Assembly: GCA_024640585.1 (NCBI GenBank)
Contig: JAHEEQ010000106.1
Location: 1-6,579, forward strand
Length of the DNA: 6,579 nt
Direction: 5' to 3'
From: Micrococcales bacterium
Lineage (GTDB): Bacteria > Actinomycetota > Actinomycetes > S36-B12 > UBA5976
Shown: piece after piece, positions 5,086 through 6,579 of the stretch
Numbering within the stretch: the stretch's first letter is position 1
Layout: the number at the start of each line of letters is the position of its first letter
Position numbers and translations under genes: made by a program
The notes under the pieces: generated by a model
Told to the model about the DNA's origin: nothing
The model's input: only the letters and a program-made list of their open reading frames with translations
The model's database searches: none

Positions 5086-6321
5086 ATGCAAAAGACACCT
5101 CAGAAACCTCGCGTAGTAATACTTGGCGCGGGTTTTGGTGGGCTCACAGCGGCCCGTGCCATGGCCGATACCGCTGATGTCACGGTCGTTGATCGCCACA
5201 ACTTTCAAACATTTTTGCCTTTGCTGTACCAGGTTTCTACAGCGGGATTAGCAGCTGACCATGTTGCCCATCCAATCCGCGGGGCACTACGCAAAACTGG
5301 TGTTCAGTTTCGAATGGGTTCTCCAATTTCGGTTGATCATAAAAACAAAACTATTAAGTTAGACAGCAGCGAGGTTCTTCATTTTGATCAGTTAATTGTT
5401 GCTCTGGGATCTGCAACTGCAGATTTCGGAATTCCTGGTGTCGCAGAGCATGCATTAGGCATGAAGAGTGTCAATGAAGCAATTGCAATTCGCGCAGAAG
5501 TTATGCGCCGTTTTGAGGATCTTTGTCGCTTTGAAGATGACACAATCTTTTCAATCTCTATTGTAGGTGGTGGACCGACCGGTGTTGAAATGGCCGGAGC
5601 TTTTGCTGAACTTGTTCGCGGACCATTGAAAAATGATCAAGCACACGCTGCTGCTCATATCAAAATTAATCTCATCGAAGCAGGTCCACGAATTCTGCCG
5701 ATGTTTTCGGAAAAACTTTCAGCACGAGCTAAGAGTGATTTAGAAAAACTTGGCGTAACGGTTCATTTAAACACCGCAGTTGCGGAGATTAAGCCACGCT
5801 CAATTCTGATTAAGGGTGGGGATGCACTTCCATCTGAGGTAACTGTCTGGGCTGCGGGTGTTAAAGGCGAGCCAGCTGGTGGAGACTTGAATCTTCCACT
5901 GGTAAATACACGTATTGATGTTGATCAAACGTTGCAGGTAAAGCATTACCCACACATCTTTGCAATCGGAGATATCGCAGGTTTTGTCGGTGAAAACGGC
6001 CGTTTTCTACCGATGGTAGCGCCAGTTGCAATGCAGCAAGGTCGTTTTGTTGCAAAGCAGATTAAGCGTTTGGCTCAAGGCAAGGCGCTAGAAAACTTTA
6101 AGTATGTTGATAAGGGATCCATGGCGACTATCGGTCGTCATAAAGCAATTGTTGAAGTGAAGAACCTGCGCATGGTGGGAATTCCTGCTTGGTACGCATG
6201 GCTATGGCTGCACCTGTTTTATTTATTGGGTGGACGTAACAAGATCGGCACGATGGCTGATTGGACCTGGAACTACCTGACATTTGATCGCGGAAATCGT
6301 CACATCATGGATACGCTTTAA
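5086..6321 (+). CDS. ndh: type II NADH dehydrogenase (NDH-2)
   Basis: This 411-residue single-subunit, non-proton-pumping NADH:quinone oxidoreductase is a peripheral protein on the cytoplasmic face of the membrane. The FAD-binding Rossmann motif is GAGFGG (14-19), with the acidic residue Asp 36 closing the fold. FLPLLYQVSTAGL (43-55) is the family's conserved segment. The NADH-binding motif is GGGPTGVE (161-168), with Glu 198 as ribose-binding acid in LIEAG. AIGDIAG (293-299) is the second FAD-contact motif. The quinone-site signature AQxAxQ appears as APVAMQ (312-317), so its first Gln is Pro. KGSMATIGRHKAIV (343-356) is typical. The C-terminus (365-405) is Trp-rich and amphipathic to hydrophobic, matching the membrane anchor of actinobacterial NDH-2. 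The length is normal. The gene diverges from the SDR operon across 23 bases and is followed after 2 bases by a hydrolase gene. The lack of a ribosome-binding site suggests a leaderless mRNA. Confidence 0.96.
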   Translation: MQKTPQKPRVVILGAGFGGLTAARAMADTADVTVVDRHNFQTFLPLLYQVSTAGLAADHVAHPIRGALRKTGVQFRMGSPISVDHKNKTIKLDSSEVLHFDQLIVALGSATADFGIPGVAEHALGMKSVNEAIAIRAEVMRRFEDLCRFEDDTIFSISIVGGGPTGVEMAGAFAELVRGPLKNDQAHAAAHIKINLIEAGPRILPMFSEKLSARAKSDLEKLGVTVHLNTAVAEIKPRSILIKGGDALPSEVTVWAAGVKGEPAGGDLNLPLVNTRIDVDQTLQVKHYPHIFAIGDIAGFVGENGRFLPMVAPVAMQQGRFVAKQIKRLAQGKALENFKYVDKGSMATIGRHKAIVEVKNLRMVGIPAWYAWLWLHLFYLLGGRNKIGTMADWTWNYLTFDRGNRHIMDTL

Positions 6322-6323
6322 TC

Positions 6324-6579
6324 ATGAGTGAATACATCAAAGTAGATGGACATGATCTGTACTGCTACGAATGGGAAAATGAAGGTGAAGCTGTAGTTCT
6401 TCTTCATGGCGGTTTAAGTCAGAGTGCACATTGGGCGGCCAGCATTGTTCCTTCGCTCGAGGATTACCACGTCTTTGCTTACGATCGATCCTCACATGGA
6501 TTTACCTCATATCGCCAAGAGAGCATTAACTTTCGATACCAAGTGCGTGAAGCGATCGCCTACCTTGAAACGGTTGTAA
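6324..6579 (+). CDS. alpha/beta hydrolase, 5' part only
   Basis: The reading frame starts at ATG 6324, two bases after the ndh stop, and stays open to the window end (85 codons), so the gene is truncated only by the window. VVLLHGG (24-30) is the strand and oxyanion-hole His-Gly-Gly turn of alpha/beta hydrolases. Trp 37 follows at the expected distance, and FAYDRSSHGFTS (51-62) is the DxRGhGxS-type turn, with Ser in place of the usual Gly. The nucleophile elbow (GxSxG) and the rest of the catalytic triad lie outside the window, so activity and substrate are undetermined. No signal peptide is seen, so it is probably cytosolic. The tight spacing suggests co-transcription with ndh and possible translational coupling. 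Confidence 0.85.
   Translation, partial: MSEYIKVDGHDLYCYEWENEGEAVVLLHGGLSQSAHWAASIVPSLEDYHVFAYDRSSHGFTSYRQESINFRYQVREAIAYLETVV

Noticed and set aside
5063..5098. Upstream GTG start (5098) for the SDR protein, adding 12 residues
   Set aside because: It would overlap the ndh start and its promoter; the added residues are not part of the Rossmann fold, and the ATG at 5062 has a fitting -10 box.
1..6579. CRISPR arrays, insertion sequences, tRNA or rRNA genes
   Set aside because: I looked for regular direct repeats, transposase motifs, target-site duplications and cloverleaf-like segments and saw none.

Overview
The window reads as a compact, low-to-mid GC actinobacterial chromosome segment. By eye it resembles the streamlined freshwater acI/Nanopelagicales type, but that placement is an inference. 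The evidence is a DUF3263 gene (a family largely confined to Actinobacteria), an actinobacterial-style NDH-2, almost no space between genes, and start codons with no Shine-Dalgarno sequence but a TAnnnT hexamer 6-7 bases upstream. That spacing is typical of leaderless actinobacterial transcripts.

Layout. Positions 1-312 hold no gene I can support. This AT-rich stretch carries a 12-bp inverted repeat, a short palindrome and a nested stem-loop just upstream of the first gene. Next, on the + strand, comes a two-gene unit: a PCuAC-type copper-chaperone lipoprotein (313-813) and a secreted DyP-type haem peroxidase (817-1941). They are in the same frame with a single TAA between them. The peroxidase stop codon overlaps the stop codon of a convergent DUF3263 gene (2201-1938), and a strong hairpin lies on this junction. 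On the - strand, an atypical SDR/DUF2867 two-domain protein (5062-3581) is followed by a group II PLP-dependent amino-acid decarboxylase (3588-2242) that overlaps it by 8 bases. DUF3263 lies 40 bases further on and probably has its own promoter. On the + strand, a type II NADH dehydrogenase (5086-6321) diverges from the SDR gene across 23 bases. It is followed after 2 bases by the start of an alpha/beta hydrolase that runs off the window end.

How the genes fit together. The PCuAC and DyP pair recalls the copper-trafficking locus of Streptomyces (Sco, ECuC, DtpA), where an extracytoplasmic copper chaperone is encoded beside a Tat-exported DyP peroxidase. Here neither a Sco gene nor a copper-radical oxidase is visible. 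Ndh is a respiratory enzyme passing electrons from NADH to quinone at the membrane. The SDR and decarboxylase appear co-translated, but their shared substrate cannot be read from the sequence.

The most interesting points are the two face-to-face leaderless promoters whose -10 boxes share two bases, the structured leader of the copper operon, and the minimal PCuAC-DyP pair with a Lys-Arg rather than Arg-Arg export signal.
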